64,000 nt of DNA from Incurvaria masculella (GCA_946894095.1 OX335642.1:25865021-25929020); one strand, 5' to 3'. Counted from the first letter of the stretch, positions 44,501 to 54,406 are shown. Made by a program: numbers and translations. The notes: generated by a model from the sequence alone, not told the origin.

Positions 44501-47500
44501 GCCCAACAAACCATTCTCGGGAAAATTAGGTGCCATGCCAGGACCTTTATTTCGTACAGCTACATTGAACTGAATAGAAAACGCAGAAAATTTTTCATTG
44601 CCGCTTCGAACATCTTTCCATGCAATGCGATGGTACTAACCCGGGGGCCTAACCCTACCACCTAGTAGAGGAAAGGAACCTACTGTTTTATATGGATTCC
44701 GAACTATGGAGCGGCTTGAATTCGTAACGAAATCCAACTCGGAAAGAGAAAGAAAGTGGTGCATGAGCGGGGCGGGGATTTGAACATAGACCTCTGAGAT
44801 GGAAGGCAAATCCACCGACACCTAAGCCACGAGCCGCACTTCAAAACCATACTGACCTCCTGAACGCTTTTCCTGAAGATCTGTATATCGGAGAGGGTAG
44901 TCTTTATGTGATGCCCGAAGCCCATCAGTTCCGCTTCGTCGTTCCTCCTCATGACGCCCCGCTTCAGAGTGCCGACGACGACGGTGCCGCGTCCGGGCAC
45001 CGTGAAGGCGTTGTCTATGGGCAGGACGAACGGAGAGGCGAGGTCGCGCGTTATTGGCGGGATGTAGCTGTCTATGGTGTCGAGAAGCTCTCGGATCGCA
45101 GGCACTCCTAAAATATTCATAATCATTATTGTGTATTTATATCCCATCCCCTAATTCTATAAATCAAACATAATATATAATACAAAATTATACTTGGAGT
45201 GCTGATTGTGAAACATGTCTAATATCAAATCCAAACAATAATAAATCCTGCTTCCGACGAATGTAACAACCAAAAATGATTTCAGATTATTTTCAAAATC
45301 TGATTACAATACTTCAAAGGTAGATGTCGCTGAAAATTAAATTAATGAGATAACGGCAATGTCGTATCCATTAAATACATAAAAATATCAAATTTAGAAA
45401 ACCTTTTAACACAATTTCAAAATATATTTTCTATTATAAAATATTCTAAATTTGTAAGCATTTTTCACTATCATTGCTTCAAGTATACATTTTATTTAGG
45501 TCAACAGCATGGCCTATGGTAAGGTTAGTTTTACAATAGTTCTTAGGCTAAGGATTATGGCCAATAAAATAATTCCTCTACATTGCATCCAGTACAATAT
45601 ACATTGAATAAGTTTACACCAGAGTAATATTTGTAACATTTTACATAATATTGTATTGTGTTAAGTAAGTTCTATTTCTAATCCATTTACACTGAGGGTG
45701 GCTGTTTCTTTCGTTCTTGTTCTTTGCCTTAAACTGTTCTACAAAAAAATGTTTTGGCAGTAGCATTTAGGTCTAAGTATGTATTTCATTAGGTAGTGTG
45801 CGGAGATAGACTAACTAACCTACTAAAAAACTAAATTAAAAACTTGATAGAATCCGCGGATCATCCAGTTTTTGATGTAACTTAGTGTAGTTTGACTACC
45901 AAAAAAGTTTCAATAAATGAAATGAATCAGATTCTGAAAATAATCAGAAAGATGATGTTATTATTTTTATCCATAATTTTCTCATCATTCCATTGCCTAC
46001 TGCAGGCCAGACATAGAAGAGAAAAAAGGAGCAGTAGCATGTGGTCGTTATCGCGACTCGGCCGTATGGGCAAAGTGTGCATATAATTGTATGGGAAGCC
46101 AGCCGCGTGTCAATTGCCACACCGTCCTAACGTCGCCACCACGCGCGATTATGGTCCAGAAATGCATTCGCCAAGTCAGATTCCACTAACACAAACGCCT
46201 TAAATATGTCTGCGACTATCTTTGTGAGTGGCATGTGTGTATATTGGTTGGTAGTTTTTGGAGACAGCGGGTCTCATAGTAGGTCTGTGCATCGACATGA
46301 TTTCGCCGCATTCCCGAAGGAATTAAGTGCCATGCCAGGTCCATTCCTTTATAAGTACAGCTACATTCAACTGGATGGAAAACGCAGACAATTTTTAGTT
46401 GCCGCTTCGACCACCCTATCATACAATGTGATGGTGTCAACGCGGGTGAGCTTATTCCTACCACCCAGTTGGGATTAGGAACTATGAAACAGTTCGTATT
46501 CGTAACGAAATGAACTAATCCAACTCAGAAAGCGAAAAAGTGGTGGGGATTTACACCCAGACCTCTAGGATGGAAGGCAAGTCCACCCGCCCCGGAGCCA
46601 CGAGTCGCTTAAAATGTTCTTACCTAATGCCCTTAAAAATGATCCTAGATGTAACCATGACATAACAGATAAAGCGCAAGTATAACTTCACTTACCAAAT
46701 TTCGATTCATCGCCGTTCAATGCTAGTAGTGCCGATCCATATATGATGGGCGTTTCCAATCCGTTGTACCCAAAATCTGACAGCAGTTCGCGCATTTCTA
46801 TTTCTACTAGTTCTAGAAGCTGGAACAGGCAAAAGCAAATGGATGATTGTTTTATGAGACTGAATATGGATGGTTAATACAACTCCAGGAGAAGCATTCA
46901 CGGACATGTTGCATCATTCACGCTTGCATTTTCGCTATCAAATTGTAGTCTACAAACTGACCAATTCGGATGTGACCCTGCTAATGTAAAGTAGCGGTGA
47001 AGTAGCGTATGCGTCGGTAGAGGCACGCTAGAGCTGTCATCAGTCACTCGTGGACACCAATTTGCGAATTTCTTGGTAACTTGCATAGAAGGTAAAGAAG
47101 GCAAGTCCCGGCGCCCCTAAGCTACACGCCGCATATTTATATATTTTAATTTCATTACTGATTAGTAAGTGGAACACAATGGTACCAACCCAGGCGGGCA
47201 TAACCCTACAATTTTTCCAAACAATGGCACGACAAACATTCCATTGCTCAACAAACATTCCAAGAACAAAAGAGGGCATAATCTGGATTCGACAGATTTT
47301 TGTAAAATAAACCTTTCCAGTCAAGAAACATTGTTTAACTTATCATCTACTAGCTGCGGTACCCGGCTCCGCTCGGGTTAGCGTCGGCTAAATTATTTCA
47401 TGGATAAAAAGTATCCGACATGGCTGATCCAAAATAGGGTCAAACTGGTCCAGGACAATGTATCCATCTACCAAATTTAATCAAGATCGTTCGAGATGAA

Positions 47501-50500
47501 ATAGCATGATTTAATGAGAAACATCCAATAATTCCCATTTAGAGCTTCGTTGACATTTGGTGGCTATTTAAAAAAAAACCATTTGCCGCTAGAACCTTTC
47601 TGCACTTGCACTGCAACATTGTTTACCTAGTAAGTAAGTAACGTGTAATGTAGGTAAGTTTTGCGTGGACTCCAACCCACAGCCAGCCTCAACATCGAAA
47701 ACAGTAACCCATCTCGAACCTGACAGTGATAAAATACGCACATAAATCGGGTTAGTGGTTCGCAAGTTATAAGAATTTAACACTCACTACTCACCCTTCA
47801 GGTAATGAAGCGTTATATTATGTAGCCTATAAGTTTTGAGTAGAATCAGGCTAGACGTAGATACAATCCGCATCTAAATCGAGTAATTGGTTCTCAAGGA
47901 TTTTGCCAAGTAGTCCTAAAGTTGCGGGAAATACCAAGCCGTACCCGCCCCCCCCTCACCGCACCCGCCCCCGTCGGACCGCCCGCCTAATCACGAACTA
48001 AACAAACACTAACTAACTAAACACTCTGCACAAAACACGATATACGAATTTGTTTCGTGTATCAGTTGACAAAAGCAAACTCAGTAGATTAGGTAACAGA
48101 CAACTTTTTTTTTTTAAATTTGATATGACTTGAAGTCAAATCCTTTTAAGCCGTACGAATTGTTTTATTTATTTAAAATTTGGATATTAAAAATAATAAA
48201 ACACTGTTGGTAACGCGATTTTTGTTTGACTGATGTAATGACGTGGAAACTGATGCAGTTTATGTCGCGTGCCGAAACTAATACAAAAGAAACGCGAGTT
48301 TCGGAACGCGACATTAAACTTCCCCAACTATGTATTCTGTGCTCCAACGCACACACGCACATTCGTTTGATAGATATGATCTTTGACGTTAGGAACACAC
48401 CTACATTACTTAGACAACTGTGAGTGCTTGACAACTTTATACCATAGCAATAAAGCTCAAATTGACTACGTTTTAGTTACAAATCATTTGTATGGGAAAA
48501 AGAAAAGGGCTATTTTTAGGGTTTTTCCAGCAATAATTCTAATTTTTCTCGCCGTAAAAACCATCCTTGAACTTCAACGAACATTTAAAAAAAATATTTG
48601 GCCAAATTGGTCTAGGCGTTGTTGAGTTATGCGCTTACCAACACATTTTGCGATTCATTTTTATATTATAGATATAGATAGTTGATGACCGGGGCTCAGC
48701 CCATGTTAAGGTCCGAGGAAAACTAGTAGGTTTTTTTCCAGTGTTAGCTCACATTTAACTCCACTATTTACCTTAAATGATTGATTTTAATTAGCCTACA
48801 ATTTATGGCGGCTCGTGGCTCAGGGGTGGGTGGACTTGCCTTCCATCCCAGAGGTTTTGGTTCAAATGCCCGCCCAATTTTGCACCACTTTCTCTTTCTT
48901 AGTAGGATAAGCACATTTAGTTAAGAATGCCAGCTGTTCCATGATTCCGAATCCATGTAAAACTGTAGGTCCCAGGAACAGCCATCCATATCCATATATC
49001 CAGCCATTACCTGTCTTCTCTGCAAAGTGATGGAGCGCATCATTAACTCTCAGTTAATGATGTATCTCGAGAGCAACTTCTCAGCGATCATCAATACGGC
49101 TTCCGTCCGAATCGATCTGCTGGGGATCTCCTAGCATACGTATCACATGAGATGGGCGATACGCTCGAAAATTAAGGCGAAGATATCGGCCTGGATATCG
49201 CAATTAAAAGCATCTGGCACATAAAAAAATTGGCATTAGAAACTAGAGCTAATTGGCTTAGTAAATAATGCTTTTTAGTACTAAATACGTACATCGTTTT
49301 TCTCAACGAATGTGACTACATATCACGTTCTTAGTGAAATATAAACAAATAAGAGTGTTTTCCCACCTCCGTCTCAACAATGTCTGCCTTATTCACGAAC
49401 ACGATGATGCTCCGGATGCCGACCTGCTTCGCCAGCAGCAGGTGCTCTCGCGTCTGCGGCATGGGCCCGTCGTCGGCTGCCACTACCAAGATGGCGGCGT
49501 CCATCTGCGAAGCGCCCGAGATCATGTTGCGGATGTAGTCAGCGTGGCCGGGGCAGTCAGTGTGCGCGTAGTGACGGAGAGCCGTGCTGTAGCCGATGTG
49601 GGCAGCGTTTATTGTTATACCTGGACATCGTCAAGTTGATAAGGCGGCTCAGAGGCAATCTTTATACCATATAAGTAGGTAGTATATAGCGTTGAGCCTA
49701 ATAAGTGTCAGACAGATGCTGCGTATGGCCGGAGCGACTACCTTCTTGACAACGAGCTAAAAGATCAGCTAAATATGCGAGAGACTAACTAAAACTCCTC
49801 CTGCCGAAAGCCTTATGTTTTTTCATAGTCAATGTGTCTTTCGACCAGGGTCACCTGATTGGATATTGTTTACTCATCAACTATAGACAGTACACTGCAC
49901 TCGTATTTGTCATATTTTATCATGAGCCAGTTCAACAATCACAGCAAAGAACTGGCAAGAAACTTCGCTGGTTTTTTTCCTCCATCCACTTAGTCTTAGT
50001 TTACAAAAGCGTTTGCCACTGCTTACAGACATATCAGTTTTTAAAACCTGTTTGTGTCATATATTTTATTTATCACTTGCAACATTAATAGTAATTAATT
50101 ATTTACCATCAATGATGAGAGAAAAAAGTGTTATAAGCACACAACAGGACTCGTAGCCAAAGGTTTGGACAATACTTCGACAATATGTAGAGGTTCCATA
50201 CCCGCTGGGTATATACTTTTATATACGTTTATACTTCACAAATGCTTACCGTGATTCGAACCTGTCATAATACCTGTAAGAACCTGGAATACTCCTTTCC
50301 AAATTGGAAGCGGAAAACTCTTTACGTGGATAAGTGACTTTCTTACAAAAAGAAAATTTCAAGAGAGTGTAGGAGACGAGCTTTCTGACAAGCGACAGGT
50401 AATTTGGCTAGGCCTTAAGGCACTCTTCTGCCTTAAGGCCTAGCCAAATTGCAAAGTTTGACGAGGCACCCCAAATAAACTACCTAAGTATGACGATTAG

Positions 50501-53103
50501 AAATTTAATTATTGATTTTTATTTATTTATTTATTTTTATTTATTACAATATTTTATTACTTCTCTAGTGATCATCCTATTTTTGTTTATTTATGTATCC
50601 TTTTTCCATACAAAATAAATAATAGAAACGGTGACTATTATTATTATTATCCAAATAAATGATGGACTCTAAAAATATGAACAATTAATTATCGGTCTGG
50701 ATTTCTATTTCGACTCGATGAGGTGTTTAACTACATATTATTATATTTGTTTTATGGTACATTCGTATGATGCGAGTAGTTGGCTAGTCCTAGCGCTTTA
50801 AGGTGGCCCAACCCGGCGGGAATAAATCATTCGCGGGCACGGTACAAAACCGTGCTGTTGCGCCCTGGGACCTTCTCTGTTTCAAAGAAAAAGACAGGCT
50901 CCGTGATGAATAAGATGCAACATGTCCACAAAAAAGACAATGTGCATAGTGTATGAATTGGTAAGATTTACGAAAATTTTAATTACAAAACGACTTATAG
51001 CTGAAAGTAAACCACGACCGCTGTAGTAAAAAATCTAACAGAACACAAATAGATTATAAATCTTGATTAAATAAGCTATGTCTGATGACTAATATTTTTA
51101 AGATGTTCTTACTTTATCATTGCGTAATCCACCTCGAAAGTTATTGTATTAAACGCGCGAAAAATTCGAACTTTCGGACCTTATAGCTTAGAAACCAAAC
51201 ACAATTTTACAATGCCAACGGTCATCAGACATCTAGATCGATCAAATAAAGCTATTTTGAGCAAAATTTGGGATCTCTGACAAGAAATATGGGGGTGATC
51301 TTCTTTCCCCGTTTGTATGGGGAGTTGAGCGGATGTGCCACCTTAAGAACGGCCCGTAAGCTATGCTCCCCATACAAACGTAGTTTACTAATAATTTGGA
51401 AACCGCTTATCCAATTACATTGATATTTAATATCTAATATCAGGTAACAAATATCTGTGTCTGCATGCTTTTGTTTTTTTGAAATATCCAAACTGAATGA
51501 AATGAAAGCAAAAAGAAAATCTTCATACGAAATTTGTTTTCTCTATGGTTTGACCCAGAATACATTTACCGAAAAAACAAAGGCATGCAGACACAGATAT
51601 TTGTAGCCTAATATTAGATACCAAATATCAAGTAAGTTGGAACATTGGTTTTCAAATGATTAGTAAACTACGTTTGTATGGGAGGCGAAATTTTTAGGTG
51701 CTTACGGGCCGACCTTAAGGGCTCAGTTCTTGGATAGATGGTCTTCGGTTTTACTTTATTTATTTTACATACAGTTCTTCATCAAGGTAATTCATGTTTG
51801 TTGAAGACGCGAAAATAATGGGTAACCCTGTCGGTGATCACCACCTCCTCTAATATCAACTGATCACATCTTACCGTGGACTCAAGATTGGCTCATGTCC
51901 ATCGACGTACCAAAGCTTACCAAGTTTTAGATTATATCAATGCTCATCTCAATCAACATGTATAAACGTACCATCCTACAAATAGGAAAAAATAATCCTT
52001 AAATGCAGTATATAGATGGAAAACCACACAAAAATGTGGAATCACTGAAGAAATATGAAGCAGTGGTTGCTAAAAACCTAAAATTGGAAATCTATATAAT
52101 ATCCAAGGACAAAATGCGCAAATTCACTCATAATATGTTATGACAGCTTTCTCAATAATAACCTATGAACTATTTCTTAGTCTTACAAAAGCACACATAC
52201 AACTTGTACATGCAACCTCTATTGGAGCGTGCGCGGGAGGAAGGAAAATTCCACCGCTCGCAATTGAGGTGTCGGATGACATTGTGTCAGACCGCCACAA
52301 GCAGTTTGCAAGAGCGTAGAGAATAAGAGGTCTTATAAACCTGAAAGATGGTGAACGGCCACAACAATATAACTAAGCTACAGGGAAAAAATATCTGTGC
52401 TTTCCACCCAAATCATGACAGTAGGCAGGTGTATTATCAGCCAACTATATTTATGGTTATATAGTTAACATCAGTGACCTTGGTGTCAGAGTCACCAAAC
52501 GCAAGATATCATTAGATAGCAGGCCATAACTGACGAAAAAAACAGGAGAACGTCCAGCAGTTGACAGCAAAAGGCTGAAGAAGAAGGTTAATGGTTACCG
52601 AAAATTAAGTATGGATGACAATCGGATCATACTAGTCGAAACTAGTTTGTACTACTAAGGAGAAAAATATTTGGCAAACATGGTGTAGTAGCCAGTTTTT
52701 CTTTCTTAGAGGTAATCGATCCAGTAGACATAAATGTTATTGACGAATCCAAGTGTGTATTATGCATTGAATGCATTTAAATAATAACAAATATACATAA
52801 AACTAGAAACAAACCTCTAGTTTTCTCCTCAGGTGCTTTATCGATCTGATCATATGGCACATACTGGGCAAGGCCATCCTTCGCTAGCACCCTTGTGATG
52901 GCAGCGGTAAGCGTCGTTTTGCCATGATCCACATGCCCTATTGTTCCAATGTTGCAGTGCTTTTTTTTCTCAACATTGCCCTCGGCTTTAGTAGAGAACC
53001 GACAGATGCTCGGGCGGTAGCTTCGGTGGATTTGGGGACTGAGAGTTTTACAACTGATACTCTGGGAAAGAGAAGAGAAAATATTACTTATTCGTGTTGA
53101 CAT
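38308..53103 (-). CDS. TUFM: Mitochondrial elongation factor Tu, six exons, complete
   Basis: Spliced minus-strand exons: 53103-52815, 49620-49367, 46819-46696, 45107-44857, 40841-40613, 38513-38308. All junctions are GT-AG, phases agree, and the sum is 1353 nt (450 aa plus stop), close to the ~450 aa of animal TUFM. The protein delivers aminoacyl-tRNA to mitochondrial ribosomes as a GTPase. An Arg/Ser-rich, acid-poor N-terminus (about 40 residues) fits a mitochondrial presequence. GTPase motifs: GHVDHGKT (56-63), [12 protein letters not shown] and GSALLAL. Domain 2 ([11 protein letters not shown]) and domain 3 (MPGDHGEV ... [15 protein letters not shown]) follow. The ATG is taken at 53103; the frame beyond it reaches only a TTG. 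Introns of 1.6-4.0 kb hold most of the SINE and MITE copies listed here. Confidence 0.95.
38622..38980 (+). mobile_element. SINE-A with hybrid tRNA/5S-like head (TUFM intron 5)
   Basis: The head GGTAGCCCAGTGGTGCGACA resembles a tRNA A-box, but TTTTGGATGGGTGACC is the 5S box C. The full body follows, then the tail CATCTATGTCATTACATTAAA. Confidence 0.7.
39543..39915 (+). mobile_element. SINE-A with tRNA-like head (TUFM intron 5)
   Basis: CAGTGGCGTGGGGACTCG and GTCATGGGTTCGATCTCC (B-box), then GCACCACTTTTTTCTCTTTC and the common body to GGTATCAGCCATTCAT. Confidence 0.7.
39940..40383. repeat. Triple hairpin array made of inverted SINE-B halves (TUFM intron 5)
   Basis: Three identical units with a 113-bp period (GGTCGTGACATTCGTCGG at 40021, 40134, 40247), each a perfect palindrome around the 6-nt loop TGAACC (arms end GCAGGACA / TGTCCTGC). 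The whole array is bounded by inverted flanks (GAGTTTCAGCGACATCTACA at the left, its complement at the right), making one large palindrome of about 420 bp. Confidence 0.93.
40405..40465 (-). mobile_element. Retroelement-derived fragment R (short)
   Basis: AGGACGACATCCATGGACTTT matches the R-family core on the minus strand. Confidence 0.4.
40469..40560 (-). pseudogene. Degenerate duplicate of the 3' end of TUFM exon 5
   Basis: The + strand CGAAACACCCACCCAGGTCC matches the real exon/intron border CGAAACACCTACCCAGGTCC at 40600. CGCTGTACATCTGATGCGCG then matches the exon over about 35 bp (GCGTACTTGGAGAAGATG). About 20 bp of exon are deleted in the copy. A GT remains at the former donor (GGACCTGG\|GTGGGT), so a decoy 5' splice site lies downstream of the true one. 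Confidence 0.8.
40613..40841 (-). CDS. TUFM: TUFM exon 5 (domain 2/3)
   Basis: Acceptor ATGTGACAG; codes [20 protein letters not shown] through [12 protein letters not shown]; donor G\|GTAGGT. It is the most GC-rich exon. Confidence 0.93.
40990..41300. repeat. Diverged ~60-bp minisatellite (TUFM intron 4)
   Basis: Loosely repeated AAAGCTGTGAATTATGTACT and AAGCTGTTAATTTTGTACTT units with GCAGTCACCGCCTTC / GCCAGCCATTACCTC spacers. Confidence 0.4.
41601..41820. repeat. 88-bp-arm hairpin containing nested palindromes (TUFM intron 4)
   Basis: Left arm 41601-41688 (AGGGTTTGTGGAAAA ... CAGGCGAG) pairs with 41733-41820 with about seven mismatches around a 44-bp GC-rich loop. Each arm holds the perfect 18-bp palindrome GGACCAAACGTTTGGTCC. 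CTATAATTACCGCAACT occurs on both sides (about 41545 and 41819). Confidence 0.9.
41935..42005 (-). mobile_element. Retroelement-derived fragment R (short)
   Basis: GGCACCTGACGACGTCTATG and GCAAAAACCATGTT match the R core. Confidence 0.4.
42082..42623. mobile_element. TTAA MITE, family M, copy 4 (542 bp, TUFM intron 4)
   Basis: TTAA at 42078-42081 and 42624-42627; termini GGTGGCCCAACCCG / CGGGATGGGCCACC. Full length. Confidence 0.9.
42630..43020. other. Unassigned intronic sequence
   Basis: Downstream of MITE M copy 4. A 96-codon open frame begins inside the MITE and has no recognisable domain; likely debris. Confidence 0.35.
43022..43490 (-). mobile_element. SINE-A copy split by a MITE (TUFM intron 4)
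   Basis: Tail side 43022-43135 (GGTTGGCTAATATCACAACT, TTGCCAGGACCTTC) and body side 43430-43490 (GGTACCAACTAGGGCGGG, CTACCACCTAGT) are separated by a non-SINE insert. Confidence 0.6.
43145..43412. mobile_element. Small MITE nested in SINE-A
   Basis: About 22-bp imperfect terminal repeats: TTCTCACCTAAAGTGGCATT at the left, and CCTCTCACCTAAATTGGTGT on the opposite strand at the right. Confidence 0.6.
43690..43905. repeat. Interspersed repeat C, copy 2
   Basis: TTGTATTGTTTATTCATCAT, CCATAGG and GATCACATAGTTACATATCC in the same order as at 11.47 kb. Confidence 0.6.
43913..44098. mobile_element. Short element with inverted ends (TUFM intron 4)
   Basis: CAGTGACGGCAGCG at the left mirrors CGCTGCCGCTACACTG at the right, and GGCCATTCAGTTCG mirrors CGAACTGACTGGCC inside. 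Non-coding. Confidence 0.5.
44191..44320 (+). mobile_element. Repeat Q, degraded copy 4
   Basis: GCCTCGGTTGCAAAAAGAC and AAAAAGTGACGTGTTTAATT match the three copies at 53.97-54.56 kb. Confidence 0.55.
44448..44840 (-). mobile_element. SINE-A, near full length, tRNA-like head (TUFM intron 4)
   Basis: Minus strand: CGGCTCGTGGCTTAGGTGTC (A-box region), GTTCAAATCCCCGCCCCG (B-box), GCACCACTTTCTTTCTC, the full body and the tail. Its 5' end lies only 16 bp from the TUFM exon 4 donor. Confidence 0.8.
44857..45107 (-). CDS. TUFM: TUFM exon 4 (domain 2)
   Basis: Acceptor ATATTTTAG; codes [20 protein letters not shown] through FRKSVQE, including [11 protein letters not shown]; donor GAG\|GTCAGT. Confidence 0.93.
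45246..45385 (+). mobile_element. SINE-B tail fragment (TUFM intron 3)
   Basis: CCTGCTTCCGACGAATGTAA, CAGATTATTTTCAAAATCTG and GTAGATGTCGCTGAAA: the same sequence that is inverted and tripled at 40.0-40.38 kb. Confidence 0.75.
45610..45915 (+). repeat. Interspersed repeat D, copy 2 (TUFM intron 3)
   Basis: GAGGGTGGCTGTTTC, GGCAGTAGCATTTAGGTC and GAATCCGCGGATCA as in copy 1. Confidence 0.65.
46305..46610 (-). mobile_element. SINE-A with tRNA-like head (TUFM intron 3)
   Basis: Minus strand: CGACTCGTGGCTCCGGGGCG, GTGTAAATCCCCACC (decayed B-box), then the body to GGCATGGCACTTAATTCC. The 3' tail is missing. Confidence 0.7.
46696..46819 (-). CDS. TUFM: TUFM exon 3 (end of GTPase domain)
   Basis: Acceptor CCTGTTCCAG; codes [20 protein letters not shown] through [14 protein letters not shown]; donor G\|GTAAGT. 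Confidence 0.93.
47346..47560 (-). mobile_element. Helitron-like 3' end (TUFM intron 2)
   Basis: On the minus strand the hairpin ACCCGAGCGGAGCCGGGT is followed by ACCGCAGCTAG, the CTAG end rule. The body upstream is diverged from the 14.2-kb copy. Confidence 0.6.
47620..47745 (-). mobile_element. SINE-A scrap with 5S-like box C
   Basis: Minus strand AGATGGGTTACTG and GAGGCTGGCTGTGGGTTGG match the head-body border of 5S-headed copies. Confidence 0.5.
47940..48806. other. Unassigned sequence in TUFM intron 2
   Basis: A C-rich patch at 47946-47985, then AT-rich DNA. 48520-48670 (GGCCAAATTGGTCTAGGCGT) looks like the 3' part of a further, unidentified interspersed element. Confidence 0.35.
48807..48975 (+). 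mobile_element. SINE-A 5' half with tRNA-like head (TUFM intron 2)
   Basis: GCGGCTCGTGGCTCAGGGGT (A-box) and GAGGTTTTGGTTCAAATGCC (B-box), GCACCACTTTCTCTTTCTTA, then CATGTAAAACTGTAGGTCCC. Confidence 0.75.
48990..49215 (+). pseudogene. Non-LTR reverse-transcriptase fragment (TUFM intron 2)
   Basis: Across one frameshift it encodes [18 protein letters not shown] and [19 protein letters not shown], the classic RT block '[13 protein letters not shown] ... QYGFR..RSAGDLL'. Joined directly to the truncated SINE. Different from the RT at 20.6-21.6 kb. Confidence 0.75.
49367..49620 (-). CDS. TUFM: TUFM exon 2 (GTPase G3/G4)
   Basis: Acceptor GATGTCCAG; codes [49 protein letters not shown] and FVNKAD; donor GAG\|GTGGGA. 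Confidence 0.95.
49850..50070. repeat. Interspersed repeat C, copy 3 (TUFM intron 1)
   Basis: GACAGTACACTGCAC, CCAGTTCAACAATCACAGCA and CATCCACTTAGTCTTAGTTT as in copy 1. Confidence 0.6.
50401..50450. repeat. 22-bp-arm perfect hairpin, 6-nt loop (TUFM intron 1)
   Basis: 50401-50422 (AATTTGGCTAGGCCTTAAGG then CA), loop CTCTTC, and the exact complement at 50429-50450. Confidence 0.95.
50802..51342. mobile_element. TTAA MITE, family M, copy 5 (541 bp)
   Basis: TTAA at 50798-50801; the right TTAA at 51343-51346 is shared with MITE N copy 2. The right TIR is slightly decayed (GCGGATGTGCCACC). Confidence 0.9.
51347..51714. mobile_element. TTAA MITE, family N, copy 2 (368 bp)
   Basis: Abuts MITE M copy 5 across one TTAA; right TTAA at 51715-51718. 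Ends GAACGGCCCGTAAGC / GCTTACGGGCCGACC. Same orientation and length as the copy at 5.36 kb. Confidence 0.92.
51719..52776. other. Unassigned part of TUFM intron 1
   Basis: No element recognised. 52200-52350 is GC-balanced (GGAGCGTGCGCGGGAGGAAG) and may be LINE debris, but no domain could be read. Confidence 0.35.
52815..53103 (-). CDS. TUFM: TUFM exon 1 (presequence and P-loop)
   Basis: Starts ATG at 53103 ([17 protein letters not shown]), includes [20 protein letters not shown] and ends APEEKTR; donor AGAG\|GTTTGT splits the Gly codon with exon 2. Confidence 0.93.
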
Positions 53104-53730
53104 TGGGAGCAATTGTTACTCTTAAAAAGAACTATATCGTACGGTTCTAGATATCACAGGGTTTTGCATGTAATTTAAAAAAAAAACTGAAAACTTGTTC
53201 CACGATACTATCAATGAATGTTAATAAGTTTTTATTTATGAATTTGTTGAAGACTAATTGTTTTCATCTGAATGCCCCAGGGATAAGAAATGTATGGTTC
53301 TCTTATAAATAGATGCAGAGCAATTTAAGGTTATAAAAAGAAACATTTAGTTTCGCTTGATATTAGCTGAAAACCAACCATTGTGTTGTTGTTGAATATG
53401 TTTCTGGTCAGTATACGCGCAATTACTTGACAATTCATGCTTAATTCCAAATAAATTATCTGAGAATTATTGTTTACAATCTGTCAATCATACATCAAAG
53501 AATATGTGATAAATATACATTCAATATTATGTGTTCTGTGTTAACATTAAGTAATTTTTGTTCTGTGCTATCCATAGAATGTTGTAAACACTTATTGAAC
53601 GCGGCCTAAAGGTGCTGTCTATCTGTCAGAGAAGGAAACTTTGGTCGACTTCACAGCACAAAAGAACATGATCAATGACAGTCAAGTTATGGTCGAGTAA
53701 AAACGAACTTACCTCTAGGATTCACATTCG
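53104..53730. other. 5' flank of TUFM
   Basis: AT-rich; no clear core promoter motif. Confidence 0.35.
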
Positions 53731-53735
53731 TCTGT

Positions 53736-53835
53736 GATTCACAGTCACCGGTGAGTCACTGGTGAGTTGCAACACTTTATTACTCATGAAATGACAACTA
53801 CGAGTAACCCTAGTGTTATTCCTTTCTAATAAATA
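53736..53835. repeat. Repeat S piece
   Basis: GTCACCGGTGAGTCACTGGT, then ACTCATGAAATGACAACTAC and GAGTAACCCTAGTGTT, shared with 55.25 kb. Confidence 0.55.
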
Positions 53836-53966
53836 AAAAAATGTTACAATTATTTTTAGGTAATTGCCAAGTGAGAAAAATAGTAGGATTTTAAGATTAT
53901 ACCTACATATATTTATTTAACGCTTCAACAGCGTTGCGGCAATTGACTGCAAAAATTGAACATTAA

Positions 53967-54125
53967 GCCTCGGTTGCACGAAGAGACGGCCGAGTTAATT
54001 AATGTTCAAACAGGTCACTTTTAGTGATCCGCATAGAGTTCCTTCCATACTGTCCACACAAAGTGACGTGTTTGATCATACTTTGACGTTGATTTTGATT
54101 TTTTGTACGTTCGTGCACTCGGCCC
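53967..54125 (+). mobile_element. Repeat Q MITE, copy 1
   Basis: Ends GCCTCGGTTGCACGAAG ... CGTGCACTCGGCC form an imperfect TIR, flanked by TAA-type bases. AAAGTGACGTGTTTGATCAT inside. Confidence 0.7.
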
Positions 54126-54225
54126 TAAGACAAATTGCCATACAGGATTTTTTTAAGGTGCGAGAACTTCTCGTATTTGATTTCATGAGTGGACACACTG
54201 AGAGCCATTAGTAATACGGATGTGA

Positions 54226-54384
54226 GGGCCGAGTGCACGAAAGGACAAAAAATCAAAATCAACGTCAACGTACGATTAACCACGTCACTTTGTTTGGAAA
54301 GTATAGAAGGCACTCCATGCGGTTCACTAAAAGTGACGTGTTTGAACATTGATTAACTTGGTTGTCTCTTCGTGCAATCGGGGC
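54226..54384 (-). mobile_element. Repeat Q MITE, copy 2 (inverted)
   Basis: GGGCCGAGTGCACGAA ... TCGTGCAATCGGGGC; the inverse of copies 1 and 3, so copies 1 and 2 can form a hairpin with ~160-bp arms. Confidence 0.7.
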
Positions 54385-54406
54385 TAAGAAGTGTGTGCAT
54401 GATGTA

